Assembly (NCBI RefSeq): GCF_000382245.1
Contig: NZ_KB907879.1
Coordinates: 1 to 64,000, forward strand
Direction of reading: 5' to 3'
DNA length: 64,000 nucleotides
Origin: Kushneria aurantia DSM 21353
GTDB lineage: Bacteria; Pseudomonadota; Gammaproteobacteria; Pseudomonadales; Halomonadaceae
The notes under the pieces were generated by a model that worked only from the letters and a program-made list of their open reading frames with translations, was not told where the DNA came from and made no database searches. A program made the position numbers and the translations under genes. Below, piece by piece: positions 19,116 to 32,561 of this stretch (positions are counted from its first letter, which is position 1; every line of letters begins with the position of its first letter).

Positions 19116-19347
19116 GTATGTTCCATCAGGCGAACATTCTGCGGGCCGCTTTTGGCGTTCAGGACTGTTCCCGGCGATATCGTTTTTTGTGCGTTGCCGT
19201 CGAGACTCTCCGGGTATCGTAGCGGCGCTCGATGTCATGCTGTCAACGCACCGGAGTGCGGGGCCGTTCGGTCATCGTTGCAATTCGGCCCCGGAACGCC
19301 ATGGCGGCGTGTTATCATCCGACTCGTGATCAAAGTGAGGAATCTAT

Positions 19348-19980
19348 ATGGGTGTTGTGGCCAAGCGATCGTCGATGACGTTCTATACCGGCAGTAACGA
19401 CCATTACAGCCATCGGGTCAGAATCGTGCTGGCTGAAAAGGGGATCACCGTCGATATCGTCGAGGTGACCGATGAGAAGCGTCCCGCGGAGCTCGCCGAT
19501 CTCAACCCCTACAACAGCGTGCCGACGCTGATCGATCGCGACCTCGTCCTCTACGAGTCAAAGGTCATGATGGAGTATCTCGACGAGCGTTTTCCGCATC
19601 CGCCGCTGTTGCCGGTTTACCCGGTGGCACGTGCCCAGAGCCGCCTGTGGATGCATCGTATCGAGCGCGAATGGTGCCCCATGGCCGAGACCATTCTCGC
19701 GGGCAGTGCCTCGAAGAAGGAGGTCGAGCAGGCGCGCAAGGAGCTGCGTGAAAGCCTTGTCGGTATCAGCCCTATCTTCGAGGATATTCCGTTTTTCATG
19801 AGCGAAGAGTTCTCACTGGTTGACTGCTGTCTGGCGCCTATCCTGTGGCGCCTGCCGCTGATGGGGATCGAACTTCCCGAGCAGCGTGTCAAACCGCTGA
19901 TGAACTACATGCAGCGTCTTTTCGAGCGCGACGCCTTTCGCGCTTCGCTACTGGAATCCGAGCGCGAGCTTCGCGGCTGA
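19348..19980 (+). CDS. sspA: Stringent starvation protein A
   Basis: RNA-polymerase-associated protein with a GST fold that affects stress and stationary-phase transcription. 210 aa: thioredoxin-like N domain ([23 protein letters not shown], then [28 protein letters not shown]) and helical C domain with [15 protein letters not shown]. It lacks GST catalytic residues, as expected for SspA. GTGAGG lies seven bases before the ATG. The petABC (cytochrome bc1) genes often found between rpsI and sspA are absent. sspB follows. Confidence 0.94.
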   Translation: MGVVAKRSSMTFYTGSNDHYSHRVRIVLAEKGITVDIVEVTDEKRPAELADLNPYNSVPTLIDRDLVLYESKVMMEYLDERFPHPPLLPVYPVARAQSRLWMHRIEREWCPMAETILAGSASKKEVEQARKELRESLVGISPIFEDIPFFMSEEFSLVDCCLAPILWRLPLMGIELPEQRVKPLMNYMQRLFERDAFRASLLESERELRG

Positions 19981-20070
19981 GTGCGCAAGGGCGATGGCCT
20001 GACGGCTATAGTATGAAAAGCGTCGGACTTCGAACGACTCTGCCAGTATGCTTCAGTGAGGTAAGACCCT

Positions 20071-20559
20071 ATGCAATCCAGCCGACCCTATCTGATTCGC
20101 GCCCTGTATCAGTGGCTGCTTGATAACGATAGCACGCCCTATGTGGTCGTCGATGCCGAGCAGCCGGGTGTGGTAGTGCCGGAACAGTTCGTGCAAAACG
20201 GCCAGATCGTGCTCAATATCGGCCCCGGCGCGGTGCGCGAGCTTTTCATGGAAAACGACATGGTGGCTTTCAACGCGCGCTTCAGCGGCCAGCCGATGAC
20301 CGTCGAGCTGCCCATAGAGGCCATCGTGGCAATTTACGCGCGGGAAAACGGCGTGGGCATGGTCTTTGGCCAGGAGCCCGTAATGCCGGAAGGCGAGGCG
20401 ACATCGGAGGGTGATGACGCCGGCGCGGGCGGCGAGGCGCATCTTGAGAGCGTCGAGCGTGCCGATGACGAAAAAAGTGGCGAAGAAGAAGACCATTCGG
20501 GCGACGATGATGGCTCGCGGCCGAAGAAAAAGCGTCCTTCGCTAAGGGTGATCAAGTAG
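20071..20559 (+). CDS. sspB: ClpXP protease specificity-enhancing factor SspB
   Basis: Adaptor that delivers ssrA-tagged peptides to ClpXP. 162 aa: folded domain (about 1-108) with RPYLIRALYQWLLDNDSTPY and FNARFSGQP, a long acidic linker rich in Glu, Asp, Gly and Ala, and a C-terminal ClpX-binding (XB) tail RPSLRVIK. Ninety bp after sspA, so probably one operon. Confidence 0.95.
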   Translation: MQSSRPYLIRALYQWLLDNDSTPYVVVDAEQPGVVVPEQFVQNGQIVLNIGPGAVRELFMENDMVAFNARFSGQPMTVELPIEAIVAIYARENGVGMVFGQEPVMPEGEATSEGDDAGAGGEAHLESVERADDEKSGEEEDHSGDDDGSRPKKKRPSLRVIK

Positions 20560-20584
20560 CCCCCTGCCATGATGTTGCGTTACC

Positions 20585-20612
20585 AGCGGGCCCGTCTGTC
20601 GACGGGCCCGCT
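20585..20612 (+). terminator. Hairpin terminator between sspB and dolP
   Basis: Perfect 12-bp stem AGCGGGCCCGTC / GACGGGCCCGCT with a TGTC loop. The downstream tract is GCTGTTTG, a weak U-run. It lies between convergent genes and may act in both directions. Confidence 0.65.
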
Positions 20613-20647
20613 GCTGTTTGTCGCGTGGAAAGGCAGTGACGAGAGGC

Positions 20648-22239
<1,592 letters not shown>

Positions 22240-22247
22240 GGTGCGCC

Positions 22248-24002
22248 TCAGGGCAGCAGGCCATCGGAGAGCAGCGTCGGCCGGCCGTCGCGGAACTGCG
22301 CCCATGGCAGGATGCGTACGATTCGGCCATCGCTGCGCGGTGCCAGCTCGCCGGTGGCGCCGTGCATCTCGAAGCCGCCAATGGCGTTCATGACCGGCAG
22401 TCGCCGCGCCAGCTCGAAGGCATCGACGCCCATCGCCTCCAGCTTGAGCATATCCGGAGACTGTTCGTCGCTGCTCAGTAGACTCTCGCGGGTGGTATTG
22501 AAGGGCAGGGCCTCGACGCCGCCGCTGGCCGCTTCGGGAATCGCCCAGGGAATGTCGACGAACATGACACCGTCCAGATCGTGATCCAGCCGCGGTTGGG
22601 GAGTGCCTTCGTAGACGTGCGAGGTGGCGTAAACCGGCAGATCGGGGGCACCGTAATACTCGAGTGTTGGTGGCACCTGACGGGCATAGGCAGGCAGCGC
22701 CAGCATGAACAGCATATCGGGTGTGCCGCGACCGTCGCGCAGTGCACGGCGCACCGCTTCGGTCGCCGAGCCCGAGGGGGTGTAGTTGACCATGCTGACG
22801 ACATCGCCCCCGGCCTGTCGGAAAGCGTTGTTGAAAGCGCCGGCAACCCGCGAGCCCCAGTCGTTGTCGGGCACCATGACGGCGGCACGGCTGTGGCCGT
22901 CGCGGCGTGCGCGTTCGGCCGCCTGGCGCGCTTCATCCTCGGCTGAAAGGCCATACTGGAACAGGTTGGCGGCACTGTTGCGCTCGTTGGTGCCGTAATT
23001 GAGCGCCAGCGTGGGCAGCGGCACCTCGCTACGGCTCTCCAGTTCGCTGACCTGCGCCTTTTCAAGCGGGCCGACCACGGCCTGGGCTCCGGCCATGGTG
23101 GCGCGCGCATAAAGGCTGTCCATCGACTGTCCCTGACTGTCGATCATTACCATTTGCGGCGGGTTGTCGCCGCGCTGACGCAGTGTCTCGGCCCGGGCCT
23201 GCATGCCGTTGCGCACCGCCGTGGCGATCGACGCCAGCGAGCCGCCCGAAGGCAGCAGCACGGCGATGCGGCTGATTTCCTGGCCGCGTAGCTGATCGAG
23301 CTGGCTGAGGTCGGTAGGCAGCCTTCTTGAAGCCGGATGGCGTGGATTGTTCGACTGCCACTGGCTGATGGCACCGGAGAGGGTGCTGATACTGCCGCCC
23401 TGACGGCGCTGCAGGCGCGCCAGTTCGACCCAGCCGGCAGCCAGCGTGCTCTGCTCGGCCAGCGCGCTCAGCTGGCGCTCGTCGAGATGGCCGAGCTGGC
23501 GCCAGATCATATCGTTAAGGCCCGGATCGTCGCTTCGCTGCTGTAGTTCGATCAGGGTGCCGGCGGCTTCCATGGGGCGGTTTTGCAGGCCCAATGCTTC
23601 ACCGCGGCGTTGCTGCAGCACGATACGCTGATCCGGCGACAGGGCCATATTGCCATCGACAATCGAGGTCGCCTCCAGCGCGGTGGCGCCATCGTTTTGC
23701 TGCAGCGCCGCCTGTGAGGTGATCAGCGCCCAGCGTACCCGGGCATCGCCGCTCAGCGCCGAGCGGTCCAGGCGCTGTGCGACCTGCAGCGCCTCGGCGC
23801 TGTTGCCACGCTGGAGCAGTTGATTGGCGGCCTCCAGCCGGGTATTGGCGGCGGTGCTGCCCTGCTGCTGCTGCGCCTGGCGCAGCAGCTCATCGGGAGT
23901 AGGGCCGCTGTTGAAGCTGTCGATAACTCCTGAAGTGCCGGCGCAGCCTGCCAGGGTGACCATGATGGCCACGCAGGCCAGACTTTTTAATCCTTTTCGC
24001 AT
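22248..24002 (-). CDS. lpoA: Penicillin-binding protein activator LpoA
   Basis: Outer-membrane lipoprotein that reaches through the periplasm to activate PBP1A. 584 aa: signal peptide with lipobox LAGC (cysteine near residue 19), a TPR-like helical N domain (about 40-250) and a C-terminal periplasmic-binding-protein-like domain (about 260-580) with ISRIAVLLPSGG, GPLEKAQVSELE and GVDAFELARRLPVM. The start at 24002 directly precedes the signal peptide and has GGAAGGA upstream. Divergent from rsmI, the standard order. Confidence 0.93.
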   Translation of the reverse strand: MRKGLKSLACVAIMVTLAGCAGTSGVIDSFNSGPTPDELLRQAQQQQGSTAANTRLEAANQLLQRGNSAEALQVAQRLDRSALSGDARVRWALITSQAALQQNDGATALEATSIVDGNMALSPDQRIVLQQRRGEALGLQNRPMEAAGTLIELQQRSDDPGLNDMIWRQLGHLDERQLSALAEQSTLAAGWVELARLQRRQGGSISTLSGAISQWQSNNPRHPASRRLPTDLSQLDQLRGQEISRIAVLLPSGGSLASIATAVRNGMQARAETLRQRGDNPPQMVMIDSQGQSMDSLYARATMAGAQAVVGPLEKAQVSELESRSEVPLPTLALNYGTNERNSAANLFQYGLSAEDEARQAAERARRDGHSRAAVMVPDNDWGSRVAGAFNNAFRQAGGDVVSMVNYTPSGSATEAVRRALRDGRGTPDMLFMLALPAYARQVPPTLEYYGAPDLPVYATSHVYEGTPQPRLDHDLDGVMFVDIPWAIPEAASGGVEALPFNTTRESLLSSDEQSPDMLKLEAMGVDAFELARRLPVMNAIGGFEMHGATGELAPRSDGRIVRILPWAQFRDGRPTLLSDGLLP

Positions 24003-24217
24003 GCGTCTGCATCCTTCCTTGAGATCGATCCTGGTAGCGGCGTGGCAACGTAGCCGGGCGAGGCGTACCATGCCAGTGTCCCGGTGCCGTGAGAGTGGGT
24101 GCCATCGGCGTGCCGCCGTTTTGTTTTGATGTAGAGCGTAGTTCATGGCGGCTGTCGTGCCCGTTTTGACCGCCCCGGAACCCCGACAGACTTGAACAGT
24201 TTAAATAGTGTGACGAC

Positions 24218-25078
24218 ATGAGCGTTTCAGGCAAGGGCACATTATATGTTGTCGCCACCCCGATAGGTAATCTTGACGACCTGTCACCGCGCGCCGCCGC
24301 CATCCTTGCCGGCGCCGATCTGATCGCTGCCGAGGATACCCGCCACAGCGGCCGTCTGCTGGCCCACATTGGCGCACGGGTGGCACTCATCTCGCTGCAC
24401 GAGCATAACGAGTCATCGCGCATCGCGCGCATCTGCCATGAACTCGACCAGGGACATCAGGTAGCGCTGGTCAGCGATGCCGGTACGCCGCTGATCAGTG
24501 ATCCGGGCTATCGACTGATACGCGCACTGCGCGAAGGTGGTTACCGGGTGGTGCCGGTGCCCGGGCCCAGTGCGCTGGTGACGGCCCTGTGCGCCGCCGG
24601 GTTGCCTACCGAGCGCTTTCTGTTCGAGGGCTTTCTGCCGGCGAAGGGGAGCGCCAGGCGGCAGCGGCTACAGGCATTGGCGCATCAGCAGGTGACGCTG
24701 GTGTGCTATGAATCGCCGCATCGTATTGTGGCTCTGCTCACCGATATCGATGCCGTCTTCGCCGAGCGTCAGGTGGTATTGGCGCGCGAGCTGACCAAGA
24801 CCTTCGAGACCTTTTTACACGGCAGTGGCGCGGCACTGCTGGCGCAACTCGAGGATGACCCCGATCAACAGCGCGGCGAGTTTGTGGTCATGATCGCGCC
24901 CGCCGAGCCGATAGACAGAGGCGATGCGCGAACTGTGGAGGGCGATGCGCTGCTCAGCGCCCTGTTGAGCGAGGCCGTCGGCGTCAAGCAGTGCGCCGCA
25001 GTAGTCGCGCGCCTGCTGGGGGGGCGTAAACGTGACTGGTACGAGCGGGCAATGGCGCTCAGAGACAGTACAGGCTGA
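24218..25078 (+). CDS. rsmI: 16S rRNA (cytidine(1402)-2'-O)-methyltransferase RsmI
   Basis: SAM-dependent tetrapyrrole-methylase-fold enzyme that 2'-O-methylates C1402 in the ribosomal P site. 286 aa: LYVVATPIGNLDDLSPRA, IAAEDTRHSGRLL, VSDAGTPLISDPGYRLI, VPGPSALVTALCAAGLP and ARELTKTFET. Divergent from lpoA across 215 bp. Confidence 0.96.
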   Translation: MSVSGKGTLYVVATPIGNLDDLSPRAAAILAGADLIAAEDTRHSGRLLAHIGARVALISLHEHNESSRIARICHELDQGHQVALVSDAGTPLISDPGYRLIRALREGGYRVVPVPGPSALVTALCAAGLPTERFLFEGFLPAKGSARRQRLQALAHQQVTLVCYESPHRIVALLTDIDAVFAERQVVLARELTKTFETFLHGSGAALLAQLEDDPDQQRGEFVVMIAPAEPIDRGDARTVEGDALLSALLSEAVGVKQCAAVVARLLGGRKRDWYERAMALRDSTG

Positions 25079-25141
25079 AGACGACAACGGTTATCGCCCT
25101 GTAAAAAAAGCCGTGATGCATGGAGTAGCGTCGCGACAGCT

Positions 25142-25519
<378 letters not shown>

Positions 25520-25581
25520 TTCCTGATCTCCGCGTTGAATTCTGATTCCGCGTTTGCCGAATAAAGTGTTTCCGAGCCTTC

Positions 25582-26553
25582 ATGAAGCAAGCCCCAGGCG
25601 CTACCTCATCCCGCCACGGTCATGCCAGTGTTTTGCTGGAGGGTGCGGTTGATGCCCTCGTGCAGGATCCCGAAGGCGTCTATCTGGACGGCACCTTCGG
25701 CCGCGGAGGGCACTCTCGCGCCATTCTCGACCGGCTGGGACAACATGGCCGACTGATCGCCATCGATCGCGATCCCGAGGCGCTGGCGGCCGCCGAGACG
25801 ATCGATGATCCGCGTTTCAGCATTTATCGCGCCACCTTCGCCGAACTGGGTGATATCGCCCGCGAGCTCGGTCTGCACGGGCGACTGTCCGGCGTGCTGC
25901 TTGATGTGGGGGTCTCCTCGCCGCAGCTCGACGATGCCGAACGCGGCTTCAGCTTCATGCGTGACGGCCCGCTGGACATGCGCATGGACCCCGACAGCGG
26001 TATCAGCGCCGCACAGTGGCTGGCCGAGGCCTCCGAGAGCGAGATGGCCGATATCTTCAAGCGCCTCGGCGAGGAGCGCCACGCGCGTCGGCTGGCGCGA
26101 GCGGTCGTCGCCTGTCGGCGTGAGACGCCGATTGAGCGCACTCACGATCTTGCCGAGCTGATCAAGGCCGCCCACCCTGCCTGGGAGAAGGGCAAGCATC
26201 CCGCCACCCGGGTATTTCAGGCCATTCGCATTCATCTTAACGACGAACTCGGCGAGCTCGAGCGCGCCCTCGATGCCGCCCACGATGCGCTGGCGCCGCA
26301 GGGCCGGCTGGTGGTGATCAGCTTCCACTCTCTCGAGGACCGCATGGTCAAGCGTTTCATTCGCGATCGTGAGCGTGGTGATCGTCACTTGCCGCGTGGT
26401 GTGCCACTGCGCGAGGATCAGATCGAGCGCACCATGGCAGCGGTGGGTCGTGCCATTCGTCCCGACGATCGGGAGACCGCCGATAACGTGCGCGCGCGCA
26501 GCGCTGTGATGCGCGTGGCGCGCCGACTGGACCAGCAAAGCGGGGGAAGCTGA
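25582..26553 (+). CDS. rsmH: 16S rRNA (cytosine(1402)-N4)-methyltransferase RsmH
   Basis: Methylates N4 of C1402, the same nucleotide as RsmI. 323 aa: [30 protein letters not shown] (SAM loop), [19 protein letters not shown] and [13 protein letters not shown]. First gene of the dcw cluster; mraZ, usually just upstream, is absent, with rnpB in its place. Confidence 0.97.
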   Translation: MKQAPGATSSRHGHASVLLEGAVDALVQDPEGVYLDGTFGRGGHSRAILDRLGQHGRLIAIDRDPEALAAAETIDDPRFSIYRATFAELGDIARELGLHGRLSGVLLDVGVSSPQLDDAERGFSFMRDGPLDMRMDPDSGISAAQWLAEASESEMADIFKRLGEERHARRLARAVVACRRETPIERTHDLAELIKAAHPAWEKGKHPATRVFQAIRIHLNDELGELERALDAAHDALAPQGRLVVISFHSLEDRMVKRFIRDRERGDRHLPRGVPLREDQIERTMAAVGRAIRPDDRETADNVRARSAVMRVARRLDQQSGGS

Positions 26554-26883
26554 GTGGCGAACGACAACCCTTCTCGACAGGGCGGACAGTGGCAGGTGCC
26601 CTTTCGCCTGCGCCTGCGCCCGCTGCACGGGGTCGTGCTGATACTGCTGCTGGCGGTGATGCTGTCGGCGCTGGCGGTGATCGGCAGCGCCTATCAGACC
26701 CGTGCCCAGTATGCCCGCCTGCAGCAGCTGGAGAGCGACCGCGACCGCCTGCAGACCACCTGGAGCCGGCTGCTGCTGGAGGAGAGTACCTGGTCGACGC
26801 CGTCGCGTATCGAGAATCTGGCGCGCCAGCGACTGGATATGCACGTTCCCGGCATTGAAAACACCCGAGTCATGCGACCATGA
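26554..26883 (+). CDS. ftsL: Cell division protein FtsL
   Basis: Bitopic divisome protein of the FtsQLB complex. 109 aa: short cytoplasmic N terminus, one transmembrane helix (about 30-50, GVVLILLLAVMLSALAVIG) and a periplasmic leucine-zipper coiled coil (YARLQQLESDRDRLQTTWSR). GTG start immediately after the rsmH TGA; its stop overlaps the ftsI ATG (ATGA). Confidence 0.93.
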   Translation: MANDNPSRQGGQWQVPFRLRLRPLHGVVLILLLAVMLSALAVIGSAYQTRAQYARLQQLESDRDRLQTTWSRLLLEESTWSTPSRIENLARQRLDMHVPGIENTRVMRP

Positions 26884-28622
26884 ACGACGAACAGCGACGT
26901 GTGGGCAGTAATGCTCGTCGTGAGGGCCGGCCGGCCTCCAGCCACATGGCGGCCACGCCGGTATGGCGGCTGCGGTTGGTGCTGGGCATTATCTTTATCG
27001 CCATGGCGGTGCTGGTCGGGCGTATTGTCTATCTACAGGTCTTTGATCATCAGTTCCTGCAGGGGCAGGGCGATTCGCGTACCGTCCGGGTGCAGAGCAT
27101 CGATGCCCACCGCGGCATGATCAGCGATCGTGACGGTGAGCCGCTGGCGGTTTCCACGCCGGTGGTAACGCTCTGGGCCAACCCCCGGCAGCTGCCGACG
27201 GACCCGCTGCAGCTGACTCGCCTCGCCGAGGCCCTGGGGCAGCGCCCGGCGGCGCTGATGGCGCGCATCGACGACAATCGCGACCGCGAGTTCATGTATC
27301 TCGAGCGACGCATGACGCCGGAACCTGCCCGGCGCGTGCTGGATCTCGATATTGCCGGTGTCTACGGACGGCGTGAATACAAGCGTTACTACCCGGCCGG
27401 CGAGGTCACCTCACAGCTGGTGGGCATGACCAACATCGACGATCACGGTCAGGAGGGGCTGGAGCTCGCCTACGATAACTATCTTTCCGGCGTGCCCGGC
27501 CAGCGGCGCGTGCTGCAGGATCGCAAGGGGCAGCTGGTGCGTGACCTGCATCTGATTCGCGAGGCGCGTCCGGGGGGTAACGTGACGCTCTCCATCAGCC
27601 TGCGCCTGCAGTATCTGGCCTATCGCGAACTGAAGGCGACGGTTACCGAGCACAACGCCGACAGTGGCACCCTGGTGATGATGGATGCCCACACCGGCGA
27701 GGTGCTGGCGATGGTCAGCCTGCCGTCCTACAACCCCAACAATCGCGCCAGTGTCGATCCCGCGGGGCTGCGCAACCGCGCCCTGACCGACGCCTTCGAG
27801 CCCGGCTCGGTGATGAAACCGCTGGCGATGAGCGCCGGCCTCGAGTCGGGTAAGTTTGCGCCCGATACGCCGATGGATACCTCGCCGGGGTGGATGGTGG
27901 TCGACGGTTACACCATCAAGGATGTACGCAATTTCGGTCAGCTCGACATGACCGGCGTGATCACCCACTCCTCCAATATTGGCATGACCCATATGGCGCT
28001 GGCACTGCCCGACGACGCCATCTGGAATGTCTACGACAGCATGAAACTGGGCCACCCCACTGGTCTGGGCTTTCCCGGCGAGGCGAGCGGCAGTCTGCCT
28101 TCGCCATGGGACTGGTCGAAGGCCAAACGTGCCACGCTCTCCTACGGCTATGGCCTGTCGCTCAATGCCGTGCAGCTGGCCAGCGCCTATACCGCCATTA
28201 CCAACGACGGGGTGCAGCTGCCGCCTTCGCTGCTCAAGCTCAACGGCGCTCCCGAGGGGCACCGGGTAATGTCGGCCAAAACCGCCCATGAGCTGATCGA
28301 GATGATGGAGACGGTGATCACCCGGGGTGGCGGCTCGCGCGCCGCGTTGGAGGGTTACCGGGTGGCCGGCAAGACGGGTACGGTACGCAAGGTGGGCAGC
28401 AGCGGCTATCAGGAGGCCGCTTACCGCTCCAACTTTGTGGGCATTGCCCCCGCCAGCGACCCGCGCATTATCACCGTGATCAGTATCGACAACCCCAAGG
28501 GCAGCCAGTACTACGGCGGCCTGGTGGCTGCGCCGGTTTTTTCACGGGTGGCGGGTAATGCCCTGCGCCTGCTGGACGTGCCCCCCGATCAACAGAGCAC
28601 CGAGGAGAGTGGCGGATCGTGA
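26880..28622 (+). CDS. ftsI: Septal peptidoglycan transpeptidase FtsI (PBP3)
   Basis: Divisome class B penicillin-binding protein that crosslinks septal murein together with FtsW. 580 aa: N-terminal transmembrane helix (about 30-50), dimerisation domain, and transpeptidase domain with the active-site SxxK in EPGSVMKPL, SxN in THSSNIG and KTGT in RVAGKTGT. Overlaps ftsL by ATGA and murE by GTGA. Confidence 0.96.
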   Translation: MNDEQRRVGSNARREGRPASSHMAATPVWRLRLVLGIIFIAMAVLVGRIVYLQVFDHQFLQGQGDSRTVRVQSIDAHRGMISDRDGEPLAVSTPVVTLWANPRQLPTDPLQLTRLAEALGQRPAALMARIDDNRDREFMYLERRMTPEPARRVLDLDIAGVYGRREYKRYYPAGEVTSQLVGMTNIDDHGQEGLELAYDNYLSGVPGQRRVLQDRKGQLVRDLHLIREARPGGNVTLSISLRLQYLAYRELKATVTEHNADSGTLVMMDAHTGEVLAMVSLPSYNPNNRASVDPAGLRNRALTDAFEPGSVMKPLAMSAGLESGKFAPDTPMDTSPGWMVVDGYTIKDVRNFGQLDMTGVITHSSNIGMTHMALALPDDAIWNVYDSMKLGHPTGLGFPGEASGSLPSPWDWSKAKRATLSYGYGLSLNAVQLASAYTAITNDGVQLPPSLLKLNGAPEGHRVMSAKTAHELIEMMETVITRGGGSRAALEGYRVAGKTGTVRKVGSSGYQEAAYRSNFVGIAPASDPRIITVISIDNPKGSQYYGGLVAAPVFSRVAGNALRLLDVPPDQQSTEESGGS

Positions 28623-30100
28623 CTGAAACCGTGAGGCCTGCTGCACCGCTGCATATCGCCGCCGCCCTCGAGGCGCTGTGGCCGGGCAGCGTCGTCCCGC
28701 AACTGGCCGAGAGTGCTCGGCTGGTGCTCGACTCACGCGATATCGCAAGCGGCGATGTGTTTGTCGCCGTGCCCGGTACTCGCGTCGACGGTCGCGACTA
28801 TATCGACCGGGCGCGTGCGCGCGGCGCGGCACTGATCCTCGCCGAAGCGCCCTGCGACGACGGCGCCGAGGTGCTGGTACTCGATGCGCTGGGCGCCCGT
28901 CTGGGTGAGCTGGCGTCGCGGGCCTTCGACGTGCCCGATACGCTCGAGCAGATCGCCGTCACCGGCACCAACGGCAAGACCTCGGTGAGCCACTATGTAG
29001 CGGCATTGAGCGAAGCGCTCGGCACGCCCTGCGGGTTGATCGGTACCCTCGGTAGCGGCCGTCCCGGCGCGCTGGGCAGTGCCGGGCTGACCACCCCGGA
29101 TGCTATCTCGCTGCAGGCAGGTTTGCGTTCACTGAGCGATGGTGGCGCACAGCGGGTGGCACTGGAAGCCTCTTCTCACGCCCTGGATCAACACCGCCTG
29201 AGCGGCTGCCGGGTGCGCGCGGCGATCTTTACCAATCTGACTCAGGATCATCTCGACTATCACGCCAGCATGGCCGCCTACGCTGCTGCCAAGGCGCGTC
29301 TTTTTCAGCGCCCGGAGCTGGCGGTCGCAGTGGTCAACGCCGACGATCCGCTGGCGCGACTGATGCTGGCCGGGGTGAAGGAGGGCGTATGCGTGCTGCG
29401 TGTCGGTGACGGCGAGGATAACGACTTTCGCGTACTGGCGTGGCACGGCAGCGTCGAGGGGCTGACGGCGCGCATCGCCACCCCCGAGGGCGAACGCGAG
29501 CTGTCGCCGGGGCTGCTGGGGCGCTTCAACCTGGATAACGTGCTGCTGGCGATCGCCGCGCTCTATGGCCTCGGCGCGCCGCTGGCGCCGCTGTTGAGCG
29601 CTGCCGCCGCGCTCGAAGCGGTGCCCGGGCGCATGCAGCGCCTTGTCGCCGAAGGTGCCCCCGCGGTAGTGGTCGACTACGCCCATACCCCTGATGCACT
29701 GGGCAAGGCACTGATGGCGCTGAGCGAACACGTTGCCGGGCGGCTGTGGTGCCTGTTCGGCTGCGGCGGCGAGCGCGACAGCGGCAAGCGTGCCCTGATG
29801 GGCGAACTGGCGGCGCTGATGGCCGACCGGGTGGTGGTCAGCGACGACAACCCGCGCGGCGAATCGGCTGCCGCCATTCGCGCCGCCATCATGGCGGGTA
29901 GCGGCCGCCCGGCGCACGTCGAAGAGATCGCCGGGCGCCGCGCGGCGATCGAATACGTCGTGGCCCACGCCGACCCCGACGACGTCATTCTGATCGCCGG
30001 CAAGGGTCACGAGAACTATCAGGAGATCGACGGCGTGCGTCATCCCTTTTCCGATGTCGATGCTGCCTGGCAGGCCATCCGGGAGCGTTCTCGTGGCTGA
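28619..30100 (+). CDS. murE: UDP-MurNAc-tripeptide synthetase MurE (meso-DAP adding)
   Basis: Adds meso-diaminopimelate to UDP-MurNAc-L-Ala-D-Glu. 493 aa: ATP loop VTGTNGKTSVSHY, and the DNPR signature in SDDNPRGES that marks meso-DAP specificity. GTG start in a GTGA overlap with ftsI. The murF GTG start lies eight bp inside its 3' end. Confidence 0.96.
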   Translation: MTETVRPAAPLHIAAALEALWPGSVVPQLAESARLVLDSRDIASGDVFVAVPGTRVDGRDYIDRARARGAALILAEAPCDDGAEVLVLDALGARLGELASRAFDVPDTLEQIAVTGTNGKTSVSHYVAALSEALGTPCGLIGTLGSGRPGALGSAGLTTPDAISLQAGLRSLSDGGAQRVALEASSHALDQHRLSGCRVRAAIFTNLTQDHLDYHASMAAYAAAKARLFQRPELAVAVVNADDPLARLMLAGVKEGVCVLRVGDGEDNDFRVLAWHGSVEGLTARIATPEGERELSPGLLGRFNLDNVLLAIAALYGLGAPLAPLLSAAAALEAVPGRMQRLVAEGAPAVVVDYAHTPDALGKALMALSEHVAGRLWCLFGCGGERDSGKRALMGELAALMADRVVVSDDNPRGESAAAIRAAIMAGSGRPAHVEEIAGRRAAIEYVVAHADPDDVILIAGKGHENYQEIDGVRHPFSDVDAAWQAIRERSRG

Positions 30101-31469
30101 CTCTGTGGCACAGATACTTGACGCCCTGGCGCTTGATGACAGCGCCCTCTACGACCCCGAGGGGCGGCTGGCCGCGGCTGACGCCCTGCGTATCGAGACC
30201 GATACGCGCCGGCTGGCGCCGAATGACCTGTTTGTGGCCCTGCGCGGCGAGCGTTTCGACGGCCACGACTACCTGCAGACGGCCGCCGAGCGCGGGGCCG
30301 CCGGCGCGCTCGTCGAGCGCCGCGTGGCGTCATCGCTGGCGCAGATCGTCGTCGCCGATACCCGCCTGGCGCTGGGATTGCTGGCGCGCGCGCATCGGCT
30401 GCACTGGGGCGGGCGGCTGGCCGCCATCACCGGCAACAGTGGCAAGACCACGGTGCGCGCCCTGTGTCAGTCGATTCTCTCTCGCCATGCACCGACGCTG
30501 GCAACGCGTGGCAACCTCAACAACGACATCGGTGTGCCGCTGACCCTTTTGCAGCTTGGCGACGAGCATCAGCTGGCCGTCGTCGAACTGGGCGCCAACC
30601 ACAGCGGTGAGATTGCATGGACCAGCGCGCTGGCGCGTCCTGATGTCGCCCTGATCAACAACGTTACCGACGCTCATGTGGGGGAGTTCGGCGGCTCCGC
30701 CATGATCGCCCGCGCCAAGGCCGAAATTCTCACCGGGCTGGCGCCCGACGGCGTCGCGGTGCTCAACCGCCACGACCGCTTCTATCCCGACTGGTGCGCG
30801 CTGGCGCGTCCCCATGAGGTGATCGACTTTGCCCTCGAGGCGCCGGCCCGGGTGCAGGCGCTCGATCTGCACCTCAGCGAGGGCCGTTACGCCTTCCGGC
30901 TGGTGCTGGAGGGTCGCGATGCGGGGCCGATAACACTGCCGTTGTTGGGGCGCCATAACGTGCTCAATGCGCTGGCGGCTGCCGGTGTCGCTCACGCGCT
31001 GGGCTGCGACTCTGCTACCATCCGTTCCGGTCTCGAACAGGTCACCGCTGTGGCGCGGCGCATGCTGCCGCTGGCCGGGCTGCGTGGCAGCCTGTTGATC
31101 GACGACAGCTACAATGCCAACCCCGGCGCCATGCGCGCTGCGCTGGAGAGCCTGGCAGAGCACCGCGCGCCGCGCTGGTGTCTGCTCGGCGCCATGGGTG
31201 AGCTGGGCGATTATGCCGAAGCCGCGCACCGCGAGGTCGGCGAGTATGCCGCGGCGCTGGATATCGACGCCGTGGTCAGCGTCGGGAATGGGGCCGCCGC
31301 CCTGTCGTACGCCGCGGGCGAGCGCGGACACCACTTTGACGATCGCGACGCGGCGCTGGATTTCGTGCGTGCCCGCCTGCCGGCGGGTGCGACTGTACTC
31401 ATCAAGGGCTCGCTGAGCGCCGGCATGGATCGGTTGGTCGAGGCGCTGCGAGCGGACACCATCGGGTGA
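30093..31469 (+). CDS. murF: UDP-MurNAc-tripeptide D-Ala-D-Ala ligase MurF
   Basis: Attaches D-Ala-D-Ala to complete the UDP-MurNAc-pentapeptide. 458 aa: ATP loop AITGNSGKTTVRAL, VVELGANHSGEIAWTS and the C-terminal IDDSYNANPGAMRAAL. I chose GTG 30093 (preceded by GGGAG at good spacing) rather than the upstream ATG at 30054, which lies inside murE. Confidence 0.95.
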   Translation: MADSVAQILDALALDDSALYDPEGRLAAADALRIETDTRRLAPNDLFVALRGERFDGHDYLQTAAERGAAGALVERRVASSLAQIVVADTRLALGLLARAHRLHWGGRLAAITGNSGKTTVRALCQSILSRHAPTLATRGNLNNDIGVPLTLLQLGDEHQLAVVELGANHSGEIAWTSALARPDVALINNVTDAHVGEFGGSAMIARAKAEILTGLAPDGVAVLNRHDRFYPDWCALARPHEVIDFALEAPARVQALDLHLSEGRYAFRLVLEGRDAGPITLPLLGRHNVLNALAAAGVAHALGCDSATIRSGLEQVTAVARRMLPLAGLRGSLLIDDSYNANPGAMRAALESLAEHRAPRWCLLGAMGELGDYAEAAHREVGEYAAALDIDAVVSVGNGAAALSYAAGERGHHFDDRDAALDFVRARLPAGATVLIKGSLSAGMDRLVEALRADTIG

Positions 31470-31478
31470 ATGTGAATA

Positions 31479-32560
<1,082 letters not shown>

Positions 32561-32561
<1 letters not shown>

